Shown here: in pieces, positions 43,923 through 52,555 of the stretch
Layout: each line of letters opens with the position of its first letter
Position numbering within the stretch: the first letter of the stretch is position 1
Assembly: GCF_008729015.1 (NCBI RefSeq)
Contig: NZ_RKSM01000001.1
Coordinates: 2,728,001-2,792,000, forward strand
Source of the DNA: Haloarcula sp. CBA1129
GTDB taxonomy: Archaea; Halobacteriota; Halobacteria; Halobacteriales; Haloarculaceae
DNA: 64,000 nucleotides
Reading direction: 5' to 3'
Position numbers and translations under genes: made by a program
The notes under the pieces: model-generated
The model's input: only the letters and a program-made list of their open reading frames with translations
The model's database searches: none
What the model was told of the DNA's origin: nothing

Positions 43923-43962
43923 GCGTTATCTTCCCCGAAATCCGGGGCGTAACATATAACGC
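43923..43962. promoter_or_regulatory. Nested inverted repeat over the ATPase promoter
   Basis: GCGTTAT at 43923-43929 pairs with ATAACGC at 43956-43962, and CCCCG (43933-43937) with CGGGG (43943-43947) inside it. The right arm overlaps the TATA-like ATATAA about 34 bp upstream of the ATPase GTG, so it could be an operator, a terminator for the upstream gene, or both. Confidence 0.45.
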
Positions 43963-43992
43963 GCCGGACCGGTAACACTGAGAGAGATAGTC

Positions 43993-45048
43993 GTGGTGGA
44001 CGACACAGAGCAACCGGAGACCAGCGGGGCTGGACAGTCGGTTTCAGAGGTAGTGGACCGACTCGAATCGCTCCGGTCGGAAGAGGAAGACCGCGCCGAG
44101 AGCGCCACCGCCGGCGTGCTACTGGACCAGCTACAGGAGGTCGAACAGCGACTACTGGCCTTCGGTGAGGGGCTGGGCGGTACGGCAGACACGGTAACTG
44201 ACCTCCCGTTCACCGAAGAAGCCGGGCTAGATCACATGCCCGAACCGCTGTACGTCCGCCACGACACCGAAATGCTGAATCAGGTCACGTCCTGGCTCCT
44301 GCAGGACCAGCACATCGGGTTAGTGAGTCCCTACGGGACCGGAAAGACCGCCTTCCGCGAGATCGTCCTGCGAGACCTCTCGAAACACGAGGGGTTTGTC
44401 ATCACGCATCTGGATAACCCACGCGAGACGACGCCACGGAAACTGTACCAGACGGTGCTGACCGCTGCCTACGCCGCGGGCTACTCCATCGACCAGCGCA
44501 ACTACTCACAGGTGCGGGACGGGATTCCGTGGGCGACCGCAGAAGCGAAAGACGCCGTCCACGAGATCGTCCGCCGCGTGCGCGAGGACGACAAGACGCT
44601 GCTGCTCGTGGTCGACGAGATCGAGGTACTTGAGGCGGATCTACTGTCGCCGCTTCAGGTAGCCGGCGACGCCGGTGTTCGTCTGTTCCTCACCGGGACA
44701 CCGGAAGGGAAACGTCGCGTCGCCGAGATTCGCGGGACACTCGACTCACGGCTTCGCTACTACGAAGGTATCGACCCGTTCTCACCGGACGACGTGGCTG
44801 AGTATGCCGCCCGCTCGCTGGCATACTTCCGGGACGAACCGTACGAGGGGCAAGCTCCGGACCTGTTCACCCGGGCGGCGATCGAGGACATCCACGAGCG
44901 GACGGAGGGCAACCCCCGCGAGGTCCGCATCGAGTGCCGCGAACTGTTCACGAGGGCGGCGTTCGTCTGGTACCGGACCGGGCAGGACATCTCTCGCATC
45001 CAGATTACGCCTGAGTTGCGCCACCGTCGGTTCGGAATGGGCCGCTGA
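43993..45048 (+). CDS. AAA+ ATPase (Orc/ExeA-like), function unknown
   Basis: 351 aa, GTG start (another GTG follows immediately). N-terminal acidic coiled-coil (about 15-60), Walker A SPYGTGKT at 112-119, Walker B LLLVVDEIEV, sensor LFLTGTPEGKRR, and the C-terminal helical lid REVRIECRELFTRA. The arrangement resembles ExeA/Orc-type AAA ATPases. It precedes the thermosome gene by 131 bp but has its own promoter. Role unknown. Confidence 0.78.
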   Translation: MVDDTEQPETSGAGQSVSEVVDRLESLRSEEEDRAESATAGVLLDQLQEVEQRLLAFGEGLGGTADTVTDLPFTEEAGLDHMPEPLYVRHDTEMLNQVTSWLLQDQHIGLVSPYGTGKTAFREIVLRDLSKHEGFVITHLDNPRETTPRKLYQTVLTAAYAAGYSIDQRNYSQVRDGIPWATAEAKDAVHEIVRRVREDDKTLLLVVDEIEVLEADLLSPLQVAGDAGVRLFLTGTPEGKRRVAEIRGTLDSRLRYYEGIDPFSPDDVAEYAARSLAYFRDEPYEGQAPDLFTRAAIEDIHERTEGNPREVRIECRELFTRAAFVWYRTGQDISRIQITPELRHRRFGMGR

Positions 45049-45145
45049 GCGGTCCTGAATGGGTATATAAACTACCCACGTCACACGGTATCACACCGCC
45101 GAGTGTGGCGTCTAATAGGGCGATACACCGCCGCCCACCGTAGCA

Positions 45146-45156
45146 TTTATATAGAA
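45146..45156 (+). promoter_or_regulatory. TATA box and conserved promoter block of thsA
   Basis: TTTATATAGAA with the ATG 23 bp downstream of its end; the block 45146-45182 is 32/37 identical to the thsB promoter (12958-12994, other strand). Confidence 0.8.
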
Positions 45157-45179
45157 TCACATTCAATCATCGTTTGACT

Positions 45180-46877
45180 ATGGCTCAACAGCAGATGGGC
45201 AACCAGCCCATGATTGTACTTTCCGAGGAGTCCCAGCGGACATCCGGAAAGGACGCGCAGTCGATGAACATCACGGCCGGGACGGCCGTCGCCGAGGCCG
45301 TTCGGACGACACTGGGTCCGAAGGGCATGGACAAGATGCTCGTCGACAATTCGGGCTCGGTCGTCGTCACGAACGACGGCGTCACCATCCTCGACGAGAT
45401 GGACATCGAGCACCCCGCCGCCAACATGATCGTCGAGGTCGCCCAGACGCAGGAAGACGAAGTGGGCGACGGCACGACGACGGCGGTCGTCATGGCCGGC
45501 GAACTCCTCTCGAAGGCCGAGGAACTCCTCGACCAGGACATCCACGCCAGCATCCTGGCTCAGGGATACCGTCAGGCCGCCGAGAAAGCGAAAGAGATTC
45601 TCGAAGACAACGCCATCGACGTCGACCCCGAGGACACCGAGACCCTCGAAAAGGTCGCCGCGACCGCGATGACCGGCAAGGGCGCTGAATCCTCCAAGGA
45701 CGTCCTCGCCGAACTCGTCGTCCGTGCCGCCCAGTCCGTCGTCGACGACGACGGCAGCGTCGACACTGACAACATCCAGATCGAGACCGTCGTCGGCGGC
45801 GCAACCGACGAGTCCGAGCTCGTCGAAGGCGTCATCGTGGACAAGGAGCGTGTCCATGACAACATGCCGTTTGCCGTCGAGGACGCCGACGTTGCCCTGC
45901 TGGACACGGCCATCGAGGTTCCGGAAACGGAACTCGATACCGAAGTCAACGTCACCGACCCCGACCAGCTCCAGCAGTTCCTCGACCAGGAAGAGGAACA
46001 GCTCAAGGAAATGGTCGACAAGCTCGCCGAGGCCGGTGCTGACGTCGTCTTCTGCCAGAAGGGCATCGACGACATGGCCCAGCACTACCTCGCGCAGGAA
46101 GGCATCCTCGCTGTTCGCCGCGCCAAGAAGTCCGACATCGAAGCGCTCTCGCGCTCGACCGGTGCGCGCATCATCTCCAACATCGACGACATCGAAGCCG
46201 ACGACCTCGGCTTCGCCGGCTCCGTCGCCCAGAAGGACATCGCTGGCGACGAGCGCATCTTCGTCGAGGACGTCGAGGACGCCCGCGCTGTCACGATGAT
46301 TCTCCGCGGCGGCACCGAACACGTCGTCGACGAAGTCGAGCGCGCCATCGAGGACTCGCTCGGCGTCGTCGCCGCCACGCTGGAGGACGGCAAGGTCCTG
46401 CCCGGCGGCGGTGCCCCCGAGACGCAGCTCGCACTCGGCCTGCGTGACTACGCCGACTCCGTCGGTGGGCGCGAACAGCTCGCTGTCGAGGCCTTCGCCG
46501 ACGCCATCGACGTCATCCCGCGCACCCTCGCGGAGAACGCCGGTCTCGACCCGATCGACTCGCTGGTCGACCTCCGCAGCAAGCACGACGGTGGCGCAGT
46601 CACCTCCGGGCTTGACGCCTACACCGGTGAGGTCGTCGACATGGAAGACGACGGCGTCGTCGAGCCGCTCCGTGTCAAGACCCAGGCTGTCGAAAGCGCA
46701 ACCGAAGCAGCCGTCATGATCCTCCGCATCGATGACGTCATCGCCGCTGGCGACCTCAAGGGTGGCCAGGGCGACGACGACGAGGACGAAGGCGGACCTG
46801 GCGGCCCAGGCGGCGCGCCCGGCGGCATGGGCGGCGGCATGGGCGGCATGGGCGGCGGTATGGGCGGCATGATGTAA
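45180..46877 (+). CDS. thsA: Thermosome (group II chaperonin) subunit
   Basis: 565-aa chaperonin subunit, paralog of the gene at 11281. Seen: [49 protein letters not shown], apical domain near 200-370, [19 protein letters not shown], and a C-terminal Gly/Met tail with repeated GGMGGGMGG. Start at ATG 45180 ([10 protein letters not shown]); the in-frame TTG two codons earlier is rejected for the same reason as in thsB. The two subunits presumably assemble as a hetero-oligomer. Alpha/beta naming is provisional. Confidence 0.96.
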   Translation: MAQQQMGNQPMIVLSEESQRTSGKDAQSMNITAGTAVAEAVRTTLGPKGMDKMLVDNSGSVVVTNDGVTILDEMDIEHPAANMIVEVAQTQEDEVGDGTTTAVVMAGELLSKAEELLDQDIHASILAQGYRQAAEKAKEILEDNAIDVDPEDTETLEKVAATAMTGKGAESSKDVLAELVVRAAQSVVDDDGSVDTDNIQIETVVGGATDESELVEGVIVDKERVHDNMPFAVEDADVALLDTAIEVPETELDTEVNVTDPDQLQQFLDQEEEQLKEMVDKLAEAGADVVFCQKGIDDMAQHYLAQEGILAVRRAKKSDIEALSRSTGARIISNIDDIEADDLGFAGSVAQKDIAGDERIFVEDVEDARAVTMILRGGTEHVVDEVERAIEDSLGVVAATLEDGKVLPGGGAPETQLALGLRDYADSVGGREQLAVEAFADAIDVIPRTLAENAGLDPIDSLVDLRSKHDGGAVTSGLDAYTGEVVDMEDDGVVEPLRVKTQAVESATEAAVMILRIDDVIAAGDLKGGQGDDDEDEGGPGGPGGAPGGMGGGMGGMGGGMGGMM

Positions 46878-46883
46878 ACCCAC

Positions 46884-46929
46884 TTTTTGCAACTCCTTCG
46901 GGCGCTTCGCGCCCTCAGTCGTGCAAAAA
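46884..46929 (+). terminator. Long stem-loop after thsA
   Basis: TTTTTGCA at 46884-46891 pairs with TGCAAAAA at 46922-46929 around an inner perfect GGGCGC-TTC-GCGCCC (46900-46914). The A and T runs make it usable from both directions. Confidence 0.7.
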
Positions 46930-46958
46930 CTTGGGGAAAAATCGCTGCTCGTTCCTGT

Positions 46959-46977
46959 CGCGCGCCTTCGGCGCGCG
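46959..46977. repeat. Perfect GC hairpin 2 downstream of thsA
   Basis: CGCGCGCC-TTC-GGCGCGCG, 8-bp arms and 3-nt loop. A weaker outer stem AATCGC (46940-46945)/GCGATT (46991-46996) surrounds it. Confidence 0.7.
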
Positions 46978-46999
46978 GTAGTCACTCGCTGCGATTGAA

Positions 47000-47020
47000 C
47001 CGGCGCGCTGCGCGCGCCGG
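47000..47020. repeat. Perfect GC hairpin 3 downstream of thsA
   Basis: CCGGCGCG (47000-47007) and CGCGCCGG (47013-47020) with a 5-nt loop. Together with the two hairpins before it, three GC palindromes stand within 140 bp. I see no gene in 46878-47175. Confidence 0.7.
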
Positions 47021-47175
47021 ATACTTCCCGCCGATTCGAGCGACAATCACCGCGGTTCTATCTTCTCTGTCTTCAATCCGACCCAGTCACGACGCTGTCG
47101 TTCTGTCGGCTGTCGCACTGCCCACGCGTCACGCGCAGACGCCACGGTCAAACCGACACGGCACCTTGCGTCGGT

Positions 47176-47400
47176 ATGGACCTAACGCGGACCGAACGGC
47201 GGTTACTGTGGACCGGGACGGCACTGGCGGGCGTGGTTCATCTGCTCGTTCCGGGGCTGTTACTGTCGCTGGCCCGACTGGGCTATCGCTGGGTGCTGGC
47301 GGTAGAGTTTACGCCACAGGAGGGGTCCCGTCGGCGGGTCAGGCTGCTCGGCGTCGGATTCCTGGCTGTCGCGGCGGCTCTCAAGCGGCTGTTGGAGTAA
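47176..47400 (+). CDS. Small membrane protein
   Basis: 74 aa with two hydrophobic segments (about 12-36 and 55-70), split by a basic/acidic loop (VEFTPQEGSRRRVR). Not recognised. It ends 3 bp before the convergent LOG-family gene. Confidence 0.55.
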   Translation: MDLTRTERRLLWTGTALAGVVHLLVPGLLLSLARLGYRWVLAVEFTPQEGSRRRVRLLGVGFLAVAAALKRLLE

Positions 47401-47403
47401 AAG

Positions 47404-47856
47404 CTACTGCACGGCAGACTCGACGTATTCGACGGCTTCGGCAGGTGTGTCGACGTGTTCGATTGCGTCGCCGCCGTCGAGGCGGTGCGTACCGAGCCCG
47501 GCGACCGGCCGGTTCATGTCCAGCGCGTGGCCGAGTTCCGAGAGCGTCCCGGTGCCGCCGTCGATGGCGATGATGGCCACACCATTCATTACGACGAGGA
47601 CGTTCCGAGCGTTGCCCAGCCCGGTCGCGATTGCGGTGTCCACGTAGTCGTTCGCCGCCGCAGAACGTTCGCCCGGAAGGATACCGATAGTGTGACCGCC
47701 GGCCTCGCTCGCACCCCGACAGACTGCTTCCATCACACCGGTGAGGCCGCCACAGACGACCTCGTGGCCCTGCTCACCGAGTCGTCGTCCGACCTCGCGT
47801 GCCTGTTGGTACTGGTCGTCGGTGACTGTCGAGCCGCCGATAACGGAGACGCGCAT
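47404..47856 (-). CDS. LOG-family/TIGR00725-type nucleotide-binding protein
   Basis: 150 aa. MRVSVIGGSTVTD, the glycine-rich CGGLTGVMEAVCRGA and the late DGGTGTLSELGHAL are the LOG/DprA-like Rossmann motifs (GGxGTxxE). Family members include cytokinin phosphoribohydrolases, molybdenum-cofactor-binding and DNA-processing-related proteins; the specific role is unknown. It sits just downstream of the PHA operon. Confidence 0.8.
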   Translation of the reverse strand: MRVSVIGGSTVTDDQYQQAREVGRRLGEQGHEVVCGGLTGVMEAVCRGASEAGGHTIGILPGERSAAANDYVDTAIATGLGNARNVLVVMNGVAIIAIDGGTGTLSELGHALDMNRPVAGLGTHRLDGGDAIEHVDTPAEAVEYVESAVQ

Positions 47857-47895
47857 GGCTAGTCGTGCAACAGGAAACAGAAAAACGACACCGGA

Positions 47896-49329
47896 TTACA
47901 GTTGGTCGAGCCAGTCCTCCGCACGGGACTCAGTGGTCTCGGCGATGTCGGCCAGTTCGGCCGCGTCGTACTCAGCCAAGTCCGCAACACTGTGGATACC
48001 AGCGTCGTACAGCCGTTCGGCGTAGGTCGGGCCGATACCGGAGACGCTATCGATATCGGCGGATTCGTCAGTCGCATCGTTTTCGTCCTCAGTAGCGTCG
48101 GCATCGACATCGGCAGTCGCGTCGACGTCGATGTCGCTGAGTTCTGACTGGTCCACTGTGTCGTCTTCGGCCGCTTCCGGGGATTCGACCTCGATGTCGA
48201 CTTCCTCGTTCCCCTTACTGCGCTCCGAGTACCATTCGGCGACCTCGGGCCAGAGGTCGGCGTGGGTCGACGACGAAACGGAGAGGCCGATGTGACCCGT
48301 CGAGAACTCGATAGTTCGCGTGTCGTCGCTAGCGATGACATCGTTGAACGGCTTCGAGGCCTCCGGTGGGATGAGGTGGTCGTACTCGCCCATGAGCTGG
48401 AGGACGGGCATATCGATGTTGTCCAGATCGACGTGCTTGCCGTCGAGTTCAAGCTCGTTTTTGTAGAGTTTGTTGTCCTGATAGACATCTTCGAGGAACT
48501 GGACGTAGGCCTCGCCGGCCACGTCGATGCCGTCACCGAGCCACTGCTCCATCCGGCCGAAGTTCTCGACGAAGCCCTCGTTCTCCATGTTCTCCGCGAA
48601 GCGGATGTACTTCGTGACGTAGTTCTCGACCGGGTCCATCAGGGCGAAGCCGATGTCGAGCATATCCGCGGGGACGTTCCCGAACGTATCGACGACATCC
48701 TGCGGGGAGTAGTACTCCTCGGAGCCCCATTCTTCGAGGACGCCGCCCGTATGGTCGAAACACAGCCCGGCGGCCATCAGCCCCAGAGTGTTGACTTTCT
48801 CCTTGTGGAGGGCGGTGTACATCACCGACATCGTGCCGCCCATGCAGTAGCCGAGGATATTGATAGCATCCTGACCGGACCGCTCGCGGACCACGTCGAC
48901 GCAGTTGTCCATATAGCGGTTGACGTAGTCGTCGAGCGTGAGGTGCTGGTCGAGCCGCGAGGGCTCGTTCCAGTCGATGAGGTACACGTCGTGGCCCGCT
49001 TCGAGCAGGCGGCGAACGACCGACCGCTCCTCCTGTAAGTCGAGGATGTACGGGCGGTTGATCAGCGCGTAGACGATGAGGATCGGAACGTCCTCCTTCT
49101 CTTCTTCCGGGACCTCGATACCGGCGGCCTCGGCGTCGTAGTGGAGGAGTTCGAGTTTGTTCTCCTCGTAGACGACGTCACTTGGCGTCTGACCGACTTC
49201 GACGGACTCCATCAGCTCCAGTCGCTCGTCGGCGATCTGGCTGGTCTCGGCGGCATCAGTCATGTTCTCCAGCGTCTTGCGCTGCCAGTTGAGCGCGGCC
49301 TCGAATGGATTGAATGGGTTGCTGGACAT
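47896..49329 (-). CDS. phaC: Class III polyhydroxyalkanoate synthase, PhaC subunit
   Basis: 477-aa catalytic subunit polymerising 3-hydroxyacyl-CoA at the granule surface. Alpha/beta-hydrolase core with LIDWNEPSR, nucleophile box GYCMGGTMS (Cys162), Asp317 in GEYDHLIPP and His346 in FSTGHIGLS. From about residue 375 an acidic linker leads to a C-terminal helix-hairpin-helix-like domain (about 425-477) with [19 protein letters not shown], unusual for a synthase and resembling the RadA N-terminus. It follows phaE by 2 bp; both subunits are needed for activity in known class III systems. Confidence 0.96.
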   Translation of the reverse strand: MSSNPFNPFEAALNWQRKTLENMTDAAETSQIADERLELMESVEVGQTPSDVVYEENKLELLHYDAEAAGIEVPEEEKEDVPILIVYALINRPYILDLQEERSVVRRLLEAGHDVYLIDWNEPSRLDQHLTLDDYVNRYMDNCVDVVRERSGQDAINILGYCMGGTMSVMYTALHKEKVNTLGLMAAGLCFDHTGGVLEEWGSEEYYSPQDVVDTFGNVPADMLDIGFALMDPVENYVTKYIRFAENMENEGFVENFGRMEQWLGDGIDVAGEAYVQFLEDVYQDNKLYKNELELDGKHVDLDNIDMPVLQLMGEYDHLIPPEASKPFNDVIASDDTRTIEFSTGHIGLSVSSSTHADLWPEVAEWYSERSKGNEEVDIEVESPEAAEDDTVDQSELSDIDVDATADVDADATEDENDATDESADIDSVSGIGPTYAERLYDAGIHSVADLAEYDAAELADIAETTESRAEDWLDQL

Positions 49330-49331
49330 GG

Positions 49332-49877
49332 TTACTCTTCCAGATGTTCGAGAACGCGGTCGAGCTTCTGTTCGACCGCGTGCTGGCGGCGCTCTAGTTC
49401 GATGAGTCGTTCAGCCACCTCATCAACGTCGTCACGTGTCGGGAAGCCCATCTGCTCCAGAGCGTCCTGACTCAGGTCGTCCGCCTCCTGTTGCATCTCC
49501 ATCATCGACTCGACGAGCTGGCCGTTGGCGGCCGCAAACGCCGAGGTCCCCATGACGTGCTTGAACGCTTCGTTGGCGGACTGCAGCCAGATGTCACGGA
49601 ACTCGGCGGGGTCGACGTCCTCGCCTTGTGCGGCGTCGGTCGAGCGCTCGACCATCTGCTCGGCGGCGTCGATCCACTCCTCGTAGGCGCGGTTGTAGCC
49701 GTCCATCCCGTCGGCAAGGTCCTCTTCCTTGGGAATCGTGTCCTCAACGGCATCTGCCCACGACTCCACGAAGGCCGCCTGCGCCTTCATGTTCTGCTCC
49801 ATCGAGTCAGCGACCGCGTTGTTCATCTCCTCAACCATCTCCGTCCATTCCTCCTGAATGTCGTTTGTGTTACTCAT
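49332..49877 (-). CDS. phaE: Class III PHA synthase, PhaE subunit (archaeal short form)
   Basis: 181-aa non-catalytic partner of Pha[21 protein letters not shown] starts a chiefly helical protein; [20 protein letters not shown] and the C-terminal coiled coil [20 protein letters not shown] resemble known haloarchaeal PhaE, shorter than bacterial PhaE. ATG 49877 gives the normal N-terminus; the frame upstream is arginine-rich and non-conserved. The gene order regulator-phasin-phaE-phaC supports the assignment. Confidence 0.92.
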   Translation of the reverse strand: MSNTNDIQEEWTEMVEEMNNAVADSMEQNMKAQAAFVESWADAVEDTIPKEEDLADGMDGYNRAYEEWIDAAEQMVERSTDAAQGEDVDPAEFRDIWLQSANEAFKHVMGTSAFAAANGQLVESMMEMQQEADDLSQDALEQMGFPTRDDVDEVAERLIELERRQHAVEQKLDRVLEHLEE

Positions 49878-49922
49878 AATAGTACTTCGGCGGCGGGCGC
49901 ACAAAAAAACCGACTGTCGTAG

Positions 49923-50480
49923 TTACGCTTCGACGTCGACAGCGTCGGCGGCTTCGGCCTGCACTTCCTCGACCTGCTCCTGAATCTCCTCGACCTGTTC
50001 TTGGACCTCTTCGAGTTGCTCGCCGAACTGCTCGGCGGCCTCGACGGACTGGGCTTCGAGTTCCTCGTGGGCCTCGACGAGCATGTCGACCTGATCGTTG
50101 ACGGCGGTGACGTACTCGTCGGTCATCTCGTCATAGGTATCTGCGCCCTCTTCGAGCTCGGTTTCCATGTTGTCGAAGACCTCGGCGTGGTTCTCGAGCA
50201 GGAAGTCGAACTGCTCGTCGACGGTCTCGCGGATCTGCTCGACGGTTTCTGTCATGCCGGGCATCGTCGACGCCATCGCGTCGAGGTAGCTGTGGAACGC
50301 GGTCTGCTGAAGTTCGACACCGCGGCGCTGGGCCGATTCCTGCGTGTCGAGGCTATCGATGACCGCGTTGTTGACGTTCTGCTGGAAGGAAACGCTCTGT
50401 TCGAGCGCCTTCTGACTCTGCTCAATCGTGGCGCGCTGCATCTCGAACGCTGTCGTGACGGGGGTTGTGTAGTCTACCAT
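49923..50480 (-). CDS. phaP: Phasin-like PHA granule protein
   Basis: 185 aa, almost wholly helical and acidic (SFQQNVNNAVIDSLDTQESA, then EEGADTYDEMTDEY, then a coiled-coil tail EEVQEQVEEIQEQVEEVQ). Size, composition and place immediately upstream of phaE match haloarchaeal PhaP, which coats granules. ATG 50480 (MVDYTTPVTTAFEMQ) is preferred; the frame reaches further upstream but overlaps the AbrB-like gene. Granule binding is inferred, not seen. Confidence 0.88.
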   Translation of the reverse strand: MVDYTTPVTTAFEMQRATIEQSQKALEQSVSFQQNVNNAVIDSLDTQESAQRRGVELQQTAFHSYLDAMASTMPGMTETVEQIRETVDEQFDFLLENHAEVFDNMETELEEGADTYDEMTDEYVTAVNDQVDMLVEAHEELEAQSVEAAEQFGEQLEEVQEQVEEIQEQVEEVQAEAADAVDVEA

Positions 50481-50487
50481 TGTTGGA

Positions 50488-50787
50488 TTACTCGCTGTTG
50501 TTGTTAGTGACCGGGAGGACGACGGCTTGAACGATATCGCCTTCGTCGATGCCAAGCGCCTCTCGCTCCGCATCGGGAATGCTGATCCGACCCCCGCTTT
50601 GCACGCGGGTCTTGAACGTCGCCATCTGGCTCATGGCACCGAGCTGATTCATATCGAAACTCGGCATGCCTCCGCTGGCGAACATCTGTTTCATCAGCTG
50701 CTGTTGCTGTTCCATCGCGTTCTCGCTCGCCTGTTGCATCCCCTTGAACATCGGAGGCCACATCAGGCCATCATCCTCGTCGGCCAT
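50488..50787 (-). CDS. phaR: AbrB-type PHA regulator
   Basis: 99 aa. Gln/Met-rich N-terminal half (FKGMQQASENAMEQQQQLMK), C-terminal SpoVT-AbrB DNA-binding motif (GGRISIPDAEREALGIDEGD then IVQAVVLP). Matches the regulator PhaR described upstream of phasin in other haloarchaea; repression of phaP is therefore likely. Leads the four-gene operon, with 7 bp to the phasin start. It may bind the paired repeats at 50836-50855. Confidence 0.85.
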   Translation of the reverse strand: MADEDDGLMWPPMFKGMQQASENAMEQQQQLMKQMFASGGMPSFDMNQLGAMSQMATFKTRVQSGGRISIPDAEREALGIDEGDIVQAVVLPVTNNNSE

Positions 50788-50816
50788 CGGTCAACTACAT
50801 GTACTCTCCTCAACAA

Positions 50817-50822
50817 TATAAA
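50817..50822 (-). promoter_or_regulatory. TATA box of the PHA operon
   Basis: TTTATA (minus strand), 30-35 bp upstream of the phaR ATG. Confidence 0.5.
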
Positions 50823-50835
50823 CCTTCCGCTGAAA

Positions 50836-50855
50836 ACCATTGATTACCATTGAAT
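50836..50855. promoter_or_regulatory. Tandem ACCATTGAWT repeats between PHA operon and divergent hydratase
   Basis: ACCATTGATT and ACCATTGAAT lie end to end with exactly 10-bp spacing, about one helical turn, upstream of the PHA-operon TATA box. A dimeric regulator such as PhaR could bind both copies. Confidence 0.45.
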
Positions 50856-50994
50856 GGCAGAGAGTGGTATTAGCGGTTAAGCAGCGTCGAGGGGCGTGCT
50901 CCGCCCTGTAGCACCGATAACTGCAGAGCTAAATACCCGTCTGACGCCCGTTAGACGGTGTTTACCGACAGCTGAGGCGAAACCAACACCAAGG

Positions 50995-51000
50995 TTTAAT
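50995..51000 (+). promoter_or_regulatory. TATA-like box of the MaoC-type hydratase gene
   Basis: TTTAAT, 28-33 bp upstream of the ATG at 51028. Confidence 0.45.
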
Positions 51001-51027
51001 ACTCCGACCAATTAACTACCAGAACAG

Positions 51028-51633
51028 ATGAGTTCTGAATCGCCACGGAACCCGCTGTTAGACACATGGACTGAAACATCGTCACATATGTTCAACAGCG
51101 TCGTCGCAGCTAACCGGGCAGCGTTCGCCGCGTTCGGCGTCCAGCAAGAGGATGAGAACGGCGTAACGCCCGCAGACCGTATCGAACCGGACGAAGACCT
51201 CCCCGAATGGCACGTCTCGATATCCGAAGACCACCCGGGCCGTCTCGGCGTCGGCGACCACGTCGATTTCACGAAGACGATCTCGGAAAACGACGTGCAA
51301 CAGTTCGCCGCCGCGAGCGGTGACACGAACCCGCTTCACTTGGACGACGAGTTCGCGGAGCAAACGCGCTTCCGCGGCCGTATCGCCCACGGGACGCTCG
51401 TCGGCAGCCTCATCAGCGCGGCACTCGCGCGTCTGCCCGGGCTGACAATTTACCTCTCGCAGGATCTGGAGTTCCACAATCCAGTCCGCATCGGCGACCG
51501 ACTCACTGCCGAATGTGAAATCGTCGAGGACCTCGGCGACGAACAGTACCGCCTGACTACGCGGGTTCTCACTGACGACGACGTCGTCATCGACGGCGAA
51601 GCGGTCGTCCTCATCGACGACCTGCCGGAGTAA
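51028..51633 (+). CDS. MaoC-like (R)-specific enoyl-CoA hydratase, PhaJ-type
   Basis: 201 aa. N-terminal helical part (MFNSVVAANRAAFAAFG), then a hot-dog domain with SGDTNPLHLDDEFAEQT and IAHGTLVGSLI, the hydratase-2 motif with the catalytic Asp and His. Converts enoyl-CoA to (R)-3-hydroxyacyl-CoA, linking fatty-acid oxidation to PHA synthesis. Divergent from the PHA operon across 240 bp, suggesting joint control. The exact substrate range is inferred. Confidence 0.88.
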   Translation: MSSESPRNPLLDTWTETSSHMFNSVVAANRAAFAAFGVQQEDENGVTPADRIEPDEDLPEWHVSISEDHPGRLGVGDHVDFTKTISENDVQQFAAASGDTNPLHLDDEFAEQTRFRGRIAHGTLVGSLISAALARLPGLTIYLSQDLEFHNPVRIGDRLTAECEIVEDLGDEQYRLTTRVLTDDDVVIDGEAVVLIDDLPE

Positions 51634-51634
51634 C

Positions 51635-52477
51635 TCAGCAGAAGGCTCTAACAGCCCGGTTGAAGCGGTCAGGGTGTTCCCGCGGCGGACAGTGCCCGCA
51701 GTTCTCGAAGATTTTCAGCGTGCTGTCAGTGAGTGTCCCAGCAGCCTGCTCGGACCACCGACGGGGGAGCAGTGGGTCGACGGCCCCGTGAATCAGCATC
51801 GTCGGCACATCTATTTCGGCTAACCGGTCTGAGTAGTCAGTCCGGAAGCCACACCACTGGAACTCGCTACGCTGCCAGCGCCGCATCGCCCGGACAGTCT
51901 GTCGGTCGACAGCGCTATCGACATCCTCGACCAGTTGCTGTGGCGGTTCGCCGGGACCCATACTTCGGAGACTGTTTCGGATCGCCGACTGAGATGATCC
52001 CACGCCCTGCCAAAGCAGATTACCGAGTATCGGCGTCTGCAAGACGCTGCTAGCCGCTGTGCGCCAGTAGGCGTCGGTTCCCAGCCCGTAGCTGTCGACT
52101 AATATCAGGCGTTCGACGGGGCCGCCATCGAGCGCGTGGCCGAGTGCAATTGCGCCGCCCATCGAAAGGCCAGCCAGCGCGGGTGTTTCGATGCCGAGCG
52201 CGTCGATGAACTCGGACAGAGTCTCAAGATAGTAATCGGTCGTGTACGCGCGGTCGGGCTTGTCGCTGTCGCCGTGGCCCGGTAAATCAAGCGCATACAC
52301 CGTCCGCTCCGGTGCGAGTGCGGGCAGTGCGTGTCGCCACGAGACGGTTGCGGCATCCAGCCCGATACCGTGGAGAAACACCAACGGCGGCCCTTCGCCG
52401 CCGGTCCGGTAGTGAATGTTAACGTCCTCGCCGTCGACGGACAGGTCGACGCGTTCGGACGTAATCCCTGTAGTCAT
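51635..52477 (-). CDS. Alpha/beta-hydrolase
   Basis: 280 aa. Oxyanion region VFLHGIGLDAATVSWR, nucleophile AGLSMGGAIALG (Ser), acid in HGAVDPLLPR and His in NCGHCPPREHP: a complete catalytic triad. Family is broad (esterases, thioesterases, dehalogenases, PHA depolymerase-like). Ends 1 bp after the convergent hydratase stop. Depolymerase activity on PHA is possible from context but not shown. Confidence 0.88.
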   Translation of the reverse strand: MTTGITSERVDLSVDGEDVNIHYRTGGEGPPLVFLHGIGLDAATVSWRHALPALAPERTVYALDLPGHGDSDKPDRAYTTDYYLETLSEFIDALGIETPALAGLSMGGAIALGHALDGGPVERLILVDSYGLGTDAYWRTAASSVLQTPILGNLLWQGVGSSQSAIRNSLRSMGPGEPPQQLVEDVDSAVDRQTVRAMRRWQRSEFQWCGFRTDYSDRLAEIDVPTMLIHGAVDPLLPRRWSEQAAGTLTDSTLKIFENCGHCPPREHPDRFNRAVRAFC

Positions 52478-52555
52478 CGGCGTTCGTTCGGGACCGGAGG
52501 CGTATGAGCCTTTGTATCCGCCCAGTTATCACGGTGTTCGGTCGTCCGGGACCGC

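Noticed and set aside
46797-46877. GGC/GGCATG repeats at the 3' end of thsA (also start of 11281-11345)
   Set aside because: They encode the normal Gly/Met-rich chaperonin tail, not a mobile or satellite repeat.
45147-46985. 612-codon minus-strand frame over thsA
   Set aside because: Antisense shadow of the chaperonin gene, extending through its terminator hairpins.
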